Source: Vicinamibacterales bacterium (GTDB lineage: Bacteria; Acidobacteriota; Vicinamibacteria; Vicinamibacterales; JAMQPK01). Taken from it: 38,668 nucleotides of DNA. The stretch is from assembly GCA_023717525.1 (NCBI GenBank), contig JAMQPK010000070.1:1-38668 (forward strand). Direction: 5' to 3'. The notes under the pieces were generated by a model. That model did no database searches. It was given only the letters and a program-made list of their open reading frames with translations, and was not told where the DNA came from. Position numbers and translations under genes: made by a program. This document shows positions 16,584 through 24,777 of this stretch, piece by piece; the stretch's first letter is position 1; every line of letters starts with the position of its first letter.

Positions 16584-16652
16584 GGTTCTAGGGTTCTAAC
16601 GTTCTAGGGTTCTGAAGTTCGATCAACCCTAGAACTCTAGAACTCTAGAACC
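16584..16652. repeat. Inverted repeat array (GGGTTCTA-type 8-mer) after the esterase gene
   Basis: Arms 16584-16611 and 16625-16652 (28 nt each) match at 25 of 28 positions around a 13-nt loop. The left arm is an 8-bp tandem array in which NNGTTCTA is kept and the first two bases vary. It starts 15 nt after the esterase TAG. A short perfect palindrome, CTCCCGGGAG, follows at 16654-16663. No T-tract follows. Confidence 0.9.
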
Positions 16653-16733
16653 CCTCCCGGGAGCCTTCCGCGCATCCCCGGTGTCTAAGCTTTTGTCACG
16701 CCAAACAATTGCTGTTTCGAGAATGGGGTCGAC

Positions 16734-17438
16734 ATGCCCAGAATCATGTTTCAGGAAGTGGTGTGCCCGAGTGCCGATGCCAGCCGCAAGTGGTACACCT
16801 TGCCGCTATCATTTCTCGTCCACACGATCGTGATCGGCGTGCTCATCGTGGTGCCACTCGTCGCCACCGATGTGTTGCCCGAGCCGCGGGTGATGCTCAA
16901 TTACCTGGTACCGACAATTTCAGCCGTGCCAGTTGCGCCCCCGCCGGCGCCGCGAAGAATTCAGGCGGTTGACACGGCCGCCGTGAACGCCGACGCCGCG
17001 CCCGTGAACGCGCCGATCGGAATCGGCCGTGAGACGGCACTGGAGGTGGAGCGTGAAGTCGTCGCCGGCACCTCTGACGGTCTGGTCGAGGGACTCGGCG
17101 CCGGTCGGGGTATCTTCGACGCGCCGCCGCCAGTTCACGAACCCGACGCTCAACCGGCGCGCGTCAGCAGCGGCATCAAGCCGCCGACACGCATCAAGGA
17201 TGCCCCACCGGTCTACCCGGACATTGCGCGGAGGGCCCGCGTGCAGGGCGTGGTGATCCTCGAAGCGATCATCGGCGCCGACGGCCGCGTACAGCAGGCG
17301 CGCGTGCTTCGCTCGATCCCTCTACTCGATCAAGCTGCGATGGACGCCGTGCAGTCCTGGCAGTACACGCCGACGCTGCTGAACGGCCGGCCTGTGCCGA
17401 TCATCATGACGGTGACGGTGAATTTTCGTCTCGAGTGA
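16734..17438 (+). CDS. TonB family energy transducer
   Basis: A 234-residue protein with TonB architecture: a short cytoplasmic head, one N-terminal transmembrane helix (PLSFLVHTIVIGVLIVVPLV, about residues 23-42), a Pro/Ala-rich periplasmic linker and a C-terminal TonB domain of about 85 residues (PPVYPDIARRARVQGVVILE through VTVNFRLE). The IARRARVQGVV and VQSWQYTPTLLNGRPV motifs are typical. It would carry energy from ExbBD to TonB-dependent receptors; two such receptors are in the window, but no exbB or exbD. The head is longer than usual (about 22 residues, with a cysteine). The start ATG 16734 has only a weak GGGG upstream. Confidence 0.9.
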   Translation: MPRIMFQEVVCPSADASRKWYTLPLSFLVHTIVIGVLIVVPLVATDVLPEPRVMLNYLVPTISAVPVAPPPAPRRIQAVDTAAVNADAAPVNAPIGIGRETALEVEREVVAGTSDGLVEGLGAGRGIFDAPPPVHEPDAQPARVSSGIKPPTRIKDAPPVYPDIARRARVQGVVILEAIIGADGRVQQARVLRSIPLLDQAAMDAVQSWQYTPTLLNGRPVPIIMTVTVNFRLE

Positions 17439-17444
17439 GGCTGG

Positions 17445-18281
17445 TTACTTGATCGGCGACTGACAATCGGGCAATGTCGGCGAGTCCGGCGCGTCGGGCG
17501 AGCTGCCCGGCACACGGCCGGGCTGAGAAGGATCGAGCTCGGCCACTCGCTTGTTGACGAACAGCACTTGAAAGGCCCATGCGGGAATAGGGTCGAGGTT
17601 CTGCGCACAGGCCTGGTTGTTGAAGTGCAGGCTCACCGGATAGAAGTTGCGTTTCAGCTTCCGGACGAGCTCCAGAAACTTCGGCGCGTTCACGAGATGC
17701 AGTTCCATCGGTAACTGATCGATGCGGGCGAGCACGTCGTCCGGTGTCGCGAGAAGCGATTCCCACTCGGCGCCTTCGATGTCGATCTTCACCAGGAGCC
17801 GCTTGCCGCTGTCGCCGTTCCTCGCGATCTGATTCGCCAGCGTATCGAACGGCCGCGACTCGATGATCTCCCGCTTGGGCCCGATGCATTCGTTGTGATA
17901 GACCGCGCGGCCACCGGCGCACGTTGGCCGATAGGGTGTAAAGCAATCGTACTGATGCACAGGCACATCGAATGCGAGCGACACCTGGCACCCCCAGTTG
18001 TCCTCTTTGTCGATGCCGTAGGAATACGCGGACTCGACGCCCGGCATGAGGTTGTCGCACATCAAATAGCCGCCGTCGTTCGGGCTGCCAACTCGCTTGA
18101 TCGTGCAGTTCTTCAGTGCGACGGGCCGCAATTCTTCCAGCAGCGCGACGCGAGCGTCACGGAGCGAAGAACCGCTGACCCTGGTACCCGCGGGCGGATG
18201 CCACGGAAAGAATGCGAGGACGACGATGCCAACAATTACGCACGAAGTAAGTATCAACAGTCGGCGCACGTGAACTCCCAT
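17445..18281 (-). CDS. Membrane-anchored methyltransferase-domain protein (METTL24/FkbM-like)
   Basis: A 278-residue protein with an N-terminal membrane anchor (LLILTSCVIVGIVVLAFF, about residues 8-25) and a domain resembling the Methyltransf_22/METTL24 and FkbM families. Motifs are RVGSPNDGGYLMCDNL, YSYGIDKEDNWGCQVS and LVKIDIEGAEWESL; the last is the acidic loop seen in FkbM-type enzymes. It contains several cysteines (CFTPYRPTCAGG, NECIG, NQACAQ), consistent with disulfides on the outer face. Methylation of an envelope sugar is a guess. ATG 18281 is chosen because the anchor follows directly; the frame is open upstream but runs into the divergent gene. It ends 6 nt from the convergent tonB. 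Confidence 0.75.
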   Translation of the reverse strand: MGVHVRRLLILTSCVIVGIVVLAFFPWHPPAGTRVSGSSLRDARVALLEELRPVALKNCTIKRVGSPNDGGYLMCDNLMPGVESAYSYGIDKEDNWGCQVSLAFDVPVHQYDCFTPYRPTCAGGRAVYHNECIGPKREIIESRPFDTLANQIARNGDSGKRLLVKIDIEGAEWESLLATPDDVLARIDQLPMELHLVNAPKFLELVRKLKRNFYPVSLHFNNQACAQNLDPIPAWAFQVLFVNKRVAELDPSQPGRVPGSSPDAPDSPTLPDCQSPIK

Positions 18282-18297
18282 CTCGGCACACCCTTCA

Positions 18298-18310
18298 GTG
18301 GATAATCCAC
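18298..18310. promoter_or_regulatory. Palindromic operator-like site GTGGATAATCCAC
   Basis: A perfect 13-nt palindrome lies in the 68-nt divergent gap between the methyltransferase-like gene and the amidohydrolase. It is followed by two direct copies of CCACAATAT (18307-18315 and 18319-18327), 12 nt apart; the second runs into a -10-like TATAGA. A regulator acting on one or both genes is plausible. Confidence 0.45.
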
Positions 18311-18349
18311 AATATCGGCCACAATATAGATCCCCTGCAGGAGCGTGCG

Positions 18350-19717
18350 ATGCGTGACGTACAGGTCTGGTGTTTCGTTCTGCTCTTCGCGATGGTTTTC
18401 GCCGCCTTGTCGGCGGACCAGGCTCGCCCAGCCAGCAGCGCAGTGCTGTTCGAAGGCGCACGGCTTATCGCAGGCGACGGTCGCCCGCCGATCGACAATT
18501 CCGCGTTCATCGTCGAAGGGGCCAGGTTCACGAAGGTTGGCAAGAAAGGCGAGGTCCAACCCCCGTCCGGCGCGACCCGCGTCGATCTGACCGGGAAGAC
18601 GGTGATTCCGTCGCTCATCGACATTCACAATCACCTGGGCTGGACGAACCAGAAGACGAACACAGCCACCAGGCAAAGCTACACGCGAGCGCTCGTCGTC
18701 GACCACTTGCAGCGCTATGCGTACTACGGCGTTGCGGCGACGTTGAGCATGGGCCTCGACCGCTGGGACGTCAACCCGGAGATCCCGTATCAACTACGCA
18801 ACGAGATCATCCCGAACGCAGCGCGATTCCTCACCGTGGGTCGCGGGATTGCGGCGACACCGATGGCCGGGCCGGTGGCGGACTATCGGCTTGGCGTTCC
18901 GTACGGAGCGCAAACCGAAGCCGAAGGCAGGGCCCTCGTTCACGAGTTGCATGCCAGGAACGTCGAGATGATCAAGATTTGGCTCGATGATCGACTCAAG
19001 ACCGTTCCGAAACTTCAGGTGAACGTCTACGAAGCCATCATCGACGAAGCGCACAGGAACGGCATGCGTGTTGTCGCCCATATCTTCAATCTCGAAGACG
19101 CCAAGCAGCTTCTGAAATCGGGAATCGACGGCTTTGCGCACGGTGTTCGGGATCGTGATGTTGATGAGGAATACCTGCGTATCCTCAGGCAGCATCCCAG
19201 GGTTTGGGTGGGGCCGAACCTGCCGGCCCGGACACCAACAGCCGAAGAAGCCACGGCGGAGATTACCTGGGTGAGCGAGACTCTCCCGCCCAGTCAGATC
19301 AGGCGGATGCGGGACGAACTCGCGAGCCGGCCAGCCACCGCGCCGCCGAACGACCTGTTCGCGATCCAATGCCGCAACCTGAAGAAGGTTCACGATGCGG
19401 GCATGATTATTGGTCTCGGGACCGACGCCAACATTGATATCGGCTGGGGCGCACACGTCGAACTGGCCGACATGGTGTCTTGCGGGCTGACGCCGGCGGA
19501 GGTGATCGTCGCGGGCACGCGTACATCCGCCGAGATTCTGAAACTCAACGACCTCGGAACCGTCGCGCCTGGCAAGAGCGCAGACTTCATCGTGCTCGAT
19601 GCCAATCCTCTGGAGAACATCACCAACACGCGGAAGATCAATCGCGTGTATCAGCGAGGCGCGGCAATCGACCGCGCAACGCTGAAGGACACCCTGAGCG
19701 CAGAAGCCGCGAACTGA
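18350..19717 (+). CDS. Secreted amidohydrolase (imidazolonepropionase-like, metal-dependent hydrolase)
   Basis: A 455-residue exported protein of the amidohydrolase superfamily. A hydrophobic signal segment (residues 8-23) precedes the composite N-terminal beta-sandwich and TIM barrel. Metal and catalytic positions are His93 and His95 (IDIHNH), Lys209 (MIKIWLDD, possible carbamylated lysine), His244 (VVAHIF), His264 (FAHGV) and Asp359 (GTDANID). The C-terminal GKSADFIVLDANPL motif is typical. The true substrate is unknown; relatives hydrolyse cyclic amides, dipeptides or lactones. AGGAG lies 6 nt before ATG 18350. It ends 1 nt from the convergent dienelactone hydrolase gene. Confidence 0.92.
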   Translation: MRDVQVWCFVLLFAMVFAALSADQARPASSAVLFEGARLIAGDGRPPIDNSAFIVEGARFTKVGKKGEVQPPSGATRVDLTGKTVIPSLIDIHNHLGWTNQKTNTATRQSYTRALVVDHLQRYAYYGVAATLSMGLDRWDVNPEIPYQLRNEIIPNAARFLTVGRGIAATPMAGPVADYRLGVPYGAQTEAEGRALVHELHARNVEMIKIWLDDRLKTVPKLQVNVYEAIIDEAHRNGMRVVAHIFNLEDAKQLLKSGIDGFAHGVRDRDVDEEYLRILRQHPRVWVGPNLPARTPTAEEATAEITWVSETLPPSQIRRMRDELASRPATAPPNDLFAIQCRNLKKVHDAGMIIGLGTDANIDIGWGAHVELADMVSCGLTPAEVIVAGTRTSAEILKLNDLGTVAPGKSADFIVLDANPLENITNTRKINRVYQRGAAIDRATLKDTLSAEAAN

Positions 19718-19718
19718 C

Positions 19719-20579
19719 CTAGGCCAACGCTTTCTGGAAGAGGGCCATCAGGCGGCTCCACGCGCGCTCCGCCTGCGCCTGGTTGTACACCGCCGAATCC
19801 GGCGGGCACCAGCCATGAGCGGCTCCCGCGTACACCTCGATTTCAGCAGGCAGGCTGGCCTTTGCGAAGGCCGCCCGCAGCACGTTCTTCGATTCAGGCT
19901 CGCGCTGGTCGTCGTTCTCCGCGATCGCGAAGAGAAATTGCGCCTTCATCGTCGGGATGAGCAAGTGCGGACTGTCGGCATCGGCCGTCACGAGCCCGCC
20001 GCCATGGAACGACCCGCCGGCGCCGATCCGAGTGGGAACGGCCGCTGCCGTGCGCATGACGATGGGACCGCCCATGCAATAGCCGGTCGTTCCGATCTTG
20101 CGATTCTTGTCGACGGCTGCCTGGCTGTCGAGGAAGGCGACGAATGCCTTCGCGTCGGTCACGTGCGTTGTTGGATTCAATGCCTGCGCCAACGGCATGA
20201 CCGCGTTCCGCGTTTCCGGGTTGGCAAAGCTGGCGCCCGGAGGCACGACCGGCGCTCGCTTGTTCCTGTAGAACGGATTTACGACGAGGACGGAGTAGCC
20301 GGATTCGGCGAGGCGCTTGCCCATTTGCCTGAACGCCGGCCGCAATCCGAGGATGTCCGGCCACACCAGCACACCCGCGTGTGCGCCGCTTGCCGGGTGC
20401 ACGAAGTAGCAATCGGCCGTGCCATCGGGCGTTTTGACGTTCACTTCTGATTCCTTCACGTCGAGCGCGTCCGCCGCGCGCGGGAGCAGCAGGCCCATCA
20501 TGGCGCCGGCCGACAGCGCTCCGAACTGGCGGCGTGTCAGGTACTGTTTCAGGTCGTCCTCAAAATGTTGATCGCACAT
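19719..20579 (-). CDS. Dienelactone hydrolase family protein with twin-arginine-like signal
   Basis: A 286-residue alpha/beta hydrolase. The N-terminus holds TRRQFGALSAGAMMGLLLP (about residues 15-33), a Tat-like signal, so it is probably exported. The catalytic triad is Cys168 (GYCMGG), an Asp at 223 or 224 (ENDDQ) and His255 (AAHGW), as in dienelactone hydrolases that open lactone rings in aromatic degradation. The strand where the classic enzyme has Glu36 reads VLVWPDILGL. ATG 20579 lies inside the end of the LON-domain gene: the two overlap by 20 nt in different frames, so co-translation is likely. Confidence 0.92.
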   Translation of the reverse strand: MCDQHFEDDLKQYLTRRQFGALSAGAMMGLLLPRAADALDVKESEVNVKTPDGTADCYFVHPASGAHAGVLVWPDILGLRPAFRQMGKRLAESGYSVLVVNPFYRNKRAPVVPPGASFANPETRNAVMPLAQALNPTTHVTDAKAFVAFLDSQAAVDKNRKIGTTGYCMGGPIVMRTAAAVPTRIGAGGSFHGGGLVTADADSPHLLIPTMKAQFLFAIAENDDQREPESKNVLRAAFAKASLPAEIEVYAGAAHGWCPPDSAVYNQAQAERAWSRLMALFQKALA

Positions 20580-21276
20580 GCGTGTTCTCCTTTGCCAACG
20601 CTACGACGGTCGCCCGACCCTTCGACTCAATCAGACTGATCAGCATTTGTGAGCGCAGGAGCACACCCTTCAGCTCCAGCAGGGTCTGCCGTTCGGCGCG
20701 CTCCAGTGGTACGTACTGGGCAAGCGTGTTCACGAGTTCTTCGTCGGAGAGCGAGGGCGGAACCTTCGAGTCAGATCCCTTTGTCACCAGGGCCTCCAAC
20801 TTCGGTCGCAGCTTACGAAGCTCGGCTCTCTCTACTTCATCTGGCACCTCTGGTATCGCATCCACGTGCGCCAGTCGATACAGTCGACCCTCGTCTTCGC
20901 CGGTGACGCGAAACTTCACGATCCCGCGCAACACAATATTGAATCGTCCATCCGGCAGCTCTTCGACCTCTGCAATCTCTCCCGCGCAGCCGACTTCATA
21001 CACGGGTGGCCGCCCTCGATAATCCGATTCGTATCCTGGCTTCAGCGTCGCCATTCCGATGATGCGATTGCCCTTGAGCGCATCGGCCACCATCGCGCGG
21101 TAGCGCGGCTCGAAGATGTAAAACGGCCGAGAGACGCCCGGGAAGAGCGTCGCCACTTCGAGCGGAAAAATTGGAATTGTCGCCGGGAGGGTTTGTGCCT
21201 GAACTAGATCGCCAGCGCACAAGATGCTGGCCATACCGATTGCGCAGGCGAGCCATCTGAATGGCATTCGTTGCAC
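20560..21276 (-). CDS. Exported LON-substrate-binding-domain protein
   Basis: A 238-residue protein with an N-terminal signal peptide (LACAIGMASILCAG, cleaved near VQAQTLP) followed by a LON N-terminal domain. IPIFPLEVATLFPGVSRPFY, IFEPRYRAMVADAL and VYEVGCAGEIAEVEELPDGR are classic LON-N motifs. There is no AAA or protease domain. LON-N proteins without protease are common in bacteria, but an export signal is unusual because Lon substrates are cytoplasmic. The start is a GTG at 21276 with AGGG just upstream; ATG 21267 is an alternative. It overlaps the dienelactone hydrolase gene by 20 nt. The 31-nt divergent gap to the next gene leaves almost no room for separate promoters. Confidence 0.88.
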   Translation of the reverse strand: MQRMPFRWLACAIGMASILCAGDLVQAQTLPATIPIFPLEVATLFPGVSRPFYIFEPRYRAMVADALKGNRIIGMATLKPGYESDYRGRPPVYEVGCAGEIAEVEELPDGRFNIVLRGIVKFRVTGEDEGRLYRLAHVDAIPEVPDEVERAELRKLRPKLEALVTKGSDSKVPPSLSDEELVNTLAQYVPLERAERQTLLELKGVLLRSQMLISLIESKGRATVVALAKENTHVRSTF

Positions 21277-21307
21277 ATTACCCTAAACACCGGTATCCTG
21301 CCCAGCC

Positions 21308-22954
21308 ATGCGAACAAGATATCTGCTGTGTCTGCTGTTGGCTGGCGGGCTTCTTCACGCGCAGGCTGGTCCGCAACCAGCGCTCACGGGCCTGGTAAGT
21401 TCCACTGAGGACGGGCCTCTCGAGGGAGTACTCGTCAGCGCCAAGAGGACCGGATCGTCGATAACCGTCACCGTCGTCACGGATGCCCAAGGGCGGTATC
21501 GCTTCCCGCAGGCCAGACTCGAACCGGGAGACTATGCTCTCCGGATCCGCGCGGTCGGTTATGACCTGGACGGCACCGGCGCGGCGAATGTCGCCGCGCA
21601 TCAAACAGCGACGGTCGACCTGAAATTGCGGAAGGCGCAGGATCTGGCATCGCAGCTCTCCAACGCCGAATGGATCGAGAGCGCTCCGGGCACGGCCGCG
21701 GAGAAAGCCGTCCTGCGGCCCTGTTCTCACTGTCACACACTCGAGCGAATTCTCAAGTCGCGGCACAACGCGGACGAGTTCGTGTCGGTCATCCAACGGA
21801 TGGCCACGTACCCTCAACTGTCGTTTCCCTTGAAGATTCAGAAACTGCCCGCGCCACGCCTAGGCCCCGGGCCAGTGTCGCCGGAACAACAGCAGGCAAC
21901 CTGGCGGCGTCAGGCGGAATATCTGGCGAAGATCAACCTGAGCGCCGGGCCGCAATGGAGCTACACGTTCAAGACCCTACCGCGACCCAAAGGCAAGGCG
22001 ACCCAGGTTATCTACACCGAATACGACTTGCCGGCGCGAACGAGGCAACCACACGACGTCATCGTGGATTCGCAGGGCCTGGCGTGGTACGCCAGTTTCG
22101 GCGAACAGATCCTCGGAAAGCTCGATCCGAAAACGGGCAAGGTCTCGGAATATCAGATACCCCTGTTGAAACCGGCTGCGCCGACCGGAATCCTCGGTGT
22201 CCGGTTCGACAACGACGAGAACCCCTGGATGGGGATGCAGTTCCAGGGCGGTATCGCGAAGTTCGATCGGAAGTCGGAGACGTTTCAGACGTGGAGCCTG
22301 CCTGCGGAGTTGAACGGCCCGCACGTCCAGATCAATCAAGTGAGTCCCGGCCGCTCTCACCTCGACGGTAAAGTCTGGCTGCAGGACGCCGGCACTTACA
22401 CTGTGCTGCGTCTTGATCTCAGCTCGGGCAAGTTCGAGGTGTTCGAGCCGTACGCGATCCCGAGGCCGAACGTCTACGACGTCATCCCCGATTCCCAGAA
22501 CAATGGTTACTTCCTCGTACTGGGGGCCGGCGATGTCGGGAGGATTGACGGAAAGACCGGAAAGATCGCCATCTACAAGACGCCGACTCCGGGTTCAGGA
22601 CCGCGCCGCGGGATGATGGACGCTCAAGATCGACTGTGGTTCGGAGAGAACAACGGCGATCGGATAGGCATGTTCGACACCCGCACGGAACAGTTCCAGG
22701 AATGGGCGGCGCCAACGCCGGGGACATGGCCGTACGACGTGACCGCCGACAAAGACGGCAATGTGTGGAGCGGCGGCGAGTTCACCGATCGCATACTGCG
22801 GCTGAATCCAAAGACCGGACAGTTCATCGAGTACATGCTTCCACGAGCGACCAACGTGCGAAGAGTCTTCGTCGACAATCGTACGACGCCACCCACCTTC
22901 TGGGTCGGCAGCAACCACGGCGCATCCATCGTGAAGCTGGAGCCACTCGAATAG
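21308..22954 (+). CDS. Secreted three-part protein: carboxypeptidase-regulatory domain, heme c motif, Vgb-like beta-propeller
   Basis: A 548-residue exported protein (signal cleaved near LLHAQA). Residues about 25-108 form a carboxypeptidase-regulatory fold (ALTGLVSSTEDGPLEGVLVS). Residues about 115-205 include CSHCH (139-143), a CxxCH c-type heme site in a short cytochrome-like helical region. Residues about 225-548 are a virginiamycin-B-lyase-like or SMP-30-like propeller with repeated PHDVIVDSQGLAWYASF and PYDVTADKDGNVWSGG blades. Similar proteins are frequent in Acidobacteriota (recalled, not searched). A periplasmic redox or lyase function is inferred from the parts; the substrate is unknown. 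Confidence 0.88.
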   Translation: MRTRYLLCLLLAGGLLHAQAGPQPALTGLVSSTEDGPLEGVLVSAKRTGSSITVTVVTDAQGRYRFPQARLEPGDYALRIRAVGYDLDGTGAANVAAHQTATVDLKLRKAQDLASQLSNAEWIESAPGTAAEKAVLRPCSHCHTLERILKSRHNADEFVSVIQRMATYPQLSFPLKIQKLPAPRLGPGPVSPEQQQATWRRQAEYLAKINLSAGPQWSYTFKTLPRPKGKATQVIYTEYDLPARTRQPHDVIVDSQGLAWYASFGEQILGKLDPKTGKVSEYQIPLLKPAAPTGILGVRFDNDENPWMGMQFQGGIAKFDRKSETFQTWSLPAELNGPHVQINQVSPGRSHLDGKVWLQDAGTYTVLRLDLSSGKFEVFEPYAIPRPNVYDVIPDSQNNGYFLVLGAGDVGRIDGKTGKIAIYKTPTPGSGPRRGMMDAQDRLWFGENNGDRIGMFDTRTEQFQEWAAPTPGTWPYDVTADKDGNVWSGGEFTDRILRLNPKTGQFIEYMLPRATNVRRVFVDNRTTPPTFWVGSNHGASIVKLEPLE

Positions 22955-22976
22955 CGGCCGTCCAAAGCGCGCGCGA

Positions 22977-23738
22977 CTACGGTAGTGGTTCCATGCCAGT
23001 GCGCTCGACGATCGCACGAGCAGACGCGGCCGTCACATACGCGAGAAGTTGTCGCGCGAGATCCGGTCGCGGCGCGGCGACCGGGATGCCAGCCGAAAAC
23101 AAAGTGATCCTCTGCACCGGGCCGGGAATCGTGCCCACGAAGCTGATCCCGCTGATCGGCAGCAGCTCGCTCACCTGCTGAAATCCGATCTCGGCGTCGC
23201 CGCGGGCGACGACGTCGCCGACTCGTTCGGCAATAATCCTTCGGCTCTTCGCCGCGAGCTGGGCTTCGAACCCGAGCCGCTTGTACATTTCTGTCTCGAT
23301 ATAGACACCGCTGGCACTGTCCGAGTATGCGATCGACCGTGCGGCCAGCAACACGCGCGTGAACGACTCGATGGTTCCGATGTCGGGCCTGGGCTGCCCC
23401 GCCCGAACGGCCATGCCGATCTTCGAGTTCGCCAGGTCCACCCGGCTGTCCGCGCGCACGACGCCTTTGGCGATCAGATCCCGCAGGACAGAGCCGACCA
23501 TCACCAGAAGATCAGCTGTCTCGCCGCGCGCCAGTCGATTGGGAATCGCGTCCGGCGCCGTTCCCATCGAGGGGCCCAGCAACAGACGAACGTGATGGCC
23601 CGTCGTTTTCTCGAAGCCAGCCGCCAGTTGCTGCAGTGCGGCCGTGTAGCCTCCGGAACTCATCACCGTGAGTTCATCGGCCGCCCCGAGCGGGGCGACC
23701 GCGAACATGAGCAGCACGATCCAGGTGAGATCCCGCAT
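22977..23738 (-). CDS. Periplasmic substrate-binding protein (ModA/PBP2-like)
   Basis: A 253-residue exported protein (signal cleaved near LGAADELTV). The fold is that of molybdate-type binding proteins: LTVMSSGGYTAALQQLAAGF at the start, RGETADLLVMVGS, IAYSDSASGVY and GDAEIGFQQVSEL. These motifs fit ModA-like proteins, but no modB or modC is nearby, and members of this subgroup without a transporter are common. The ligand is unknown. ATG 23738 follows directly on the TAA of the NHL gene (no gap), placing it third in an operon after the amidohydrolase and NHL genes. It may act as a binding or scavenging protein for that pathway (inference). Confidence 0.85.
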   Translation of the reverse strand: MRDLTWIVLLMFAVAPLGAADELTVMSSGGYTAALQQLAAGFEKTTGHHVRLLLGPSMGTAPDAIPNRLARGETADLLVMVGSVLRDLIAKGVVRADSRVDLANSKIGMAVRAGQPRPDIGTIESFTRVLLAARSIAYSDSASGVYIETEMYKRLGFEAQLAAKSRRIIAERVGDVVARGDAEIGFQQVSELLPISGISFVGTIPGPVQRITLFSAGIPVAAPRPDLARQLLAYVTAASARAIVERTGMEPLP

Positions 23739-24758
23739 TTATTTTCTGATGTGTCGTTCGAGCATCTGTCGCCGGACGACAGCGCCGTAAACGTTGCCGC
23801 GCGCATCGACGCCGATGCCCTCGGCTCCCGAGTGATCTGGTGCCGTTGGCTCCATGTCTTCGATGAAGGCCTTCACCTCGCCCGTCCGTGCGCTGCCGAT
23901 GCGGATGCCCTTCCGGATCCCCATCAGCTCGTGCGCGCCGGTATCGGGACCGGACTCAGAATCGGCGACGTAGATGGTGTCGTCGGGCGTGATGACGATG
24001 CCGCTGGGGCGCCCGAACTGCCGCCACTCGTCGAGGTACTTCCCCTCCTGATCGAAGATCTGAATACGGTTGTTCTCGCGGTCACCGACGAACAGACGAC
24101 CGCGCGAGTCCATGGCCATCGTGTGAGGCTCGCTGATCTCGCCGCGCCCTGATCCCTTCCGTCCCCACTCCTTGATGTACCTGCCGTCTTTCGTGAACTT
24201 GACCACACGGTTGTTCAACCCGTTCCGGTGGCTGTCGGTCACGAAGATGTCGCCGTTCGGCGCGATGAGCACGTCGGTCGGCTGATCGAAGAGGCCGGGA
24301 CCCGATCCCGAGACGCCGGCGCGTCCGAGCGTCATCAGCACTTTGCCCTCGGAACTGAACTTGAAGATCTGGTGACCCTTGCCGTTCGCTCCACCCGCGT
24401 CGGCGACCCACAGGTTGCCGGCGCGATCAACGGTAGCGCCGTGTGGGAACACGAACATCCCCTGCCCCCACGATGCGAGGAGCTTCCCCTCCGGTGAGTA
24501 TTTCAGGATGGGCGGCTCCGATCGTCCGGCGCATGAGTTGTTGAAGCACCGCTCTACGACGTAGATAGAGCCGTCGGGGGCGGGCTCGACAGCCGTGACC
24601 GCAGGCCATTTCATGCCGGCGGGAAGCTCGCCCCAGTCGCGCGTGGTGCGGTACGGTTGCGGCAGATCGTTCCGGACTGCACTCTGGCCCTTCACCATGG
24701 GTCCAGTGGCTGAGGCGGCCAATGCCACGCAGACTATCTGAGCCGAGATCCAGCGCAT
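23739..24758 (-). CDS. Secreted NHL-repeat beta-propeller (peptidyl-alpha-hydroxyglycine-lyase-like)
   Basis: A 339-residue exported protein with six NHL-type blades: FVFPHGATVDRAGNLWVADA, FDQPTDVLIAPNGDIFVTDS, ISEPHTMAMDSRGRLFVGDR, RPSGIVITPDDTIYVADS and AEGIGVDARGNVYGAV are clear. Bacterial members resemble the PAL domain of peptide amidating enzymes and SMP-30-like lactonases, but activity cannot be assigned. ATG 24758 is chosen because GGGGGAG lies 6 nt upstream; an in-frame ATG at 24773 lacks that spacing. It lies 19 nt after the amidohydrolase stop and abuts the binding-protein gene with no gap. Confidence 0.88.
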   Translation of the reverse strand: MRWISAQIVCVALAASATGPMVKGQSAVRNDLPQPYRTTRDWGELPAGMKWPAVTAVEPAPDGSIYVVERCFNNSCAGRSEPPILKYSPEGKLLASWGQGMFVFPHGATVDRAGNLWVADAGGANGKGHQIFKFSSEGKVLMTLGRAGVSGSGPGLFDQPTDVLIAPNGDIFVTDSHRNGLNNRVVKFTKDGRYIKEWGRKGSGRGEISEPHTMAMDSRGRLFVGDRENNRIQIFDQEGKYLDEWRQFGRPSGIVITPDDTIYVADSESGPDTGAHELMGIRKGIRIGSARTGEVKAFIEDMEPTAPDHSGAEGIGVDARGNVYGAVVRRQMLERHIRK

Positions 24759-24777
24759 GACGTTCTCCCCCATCCGG

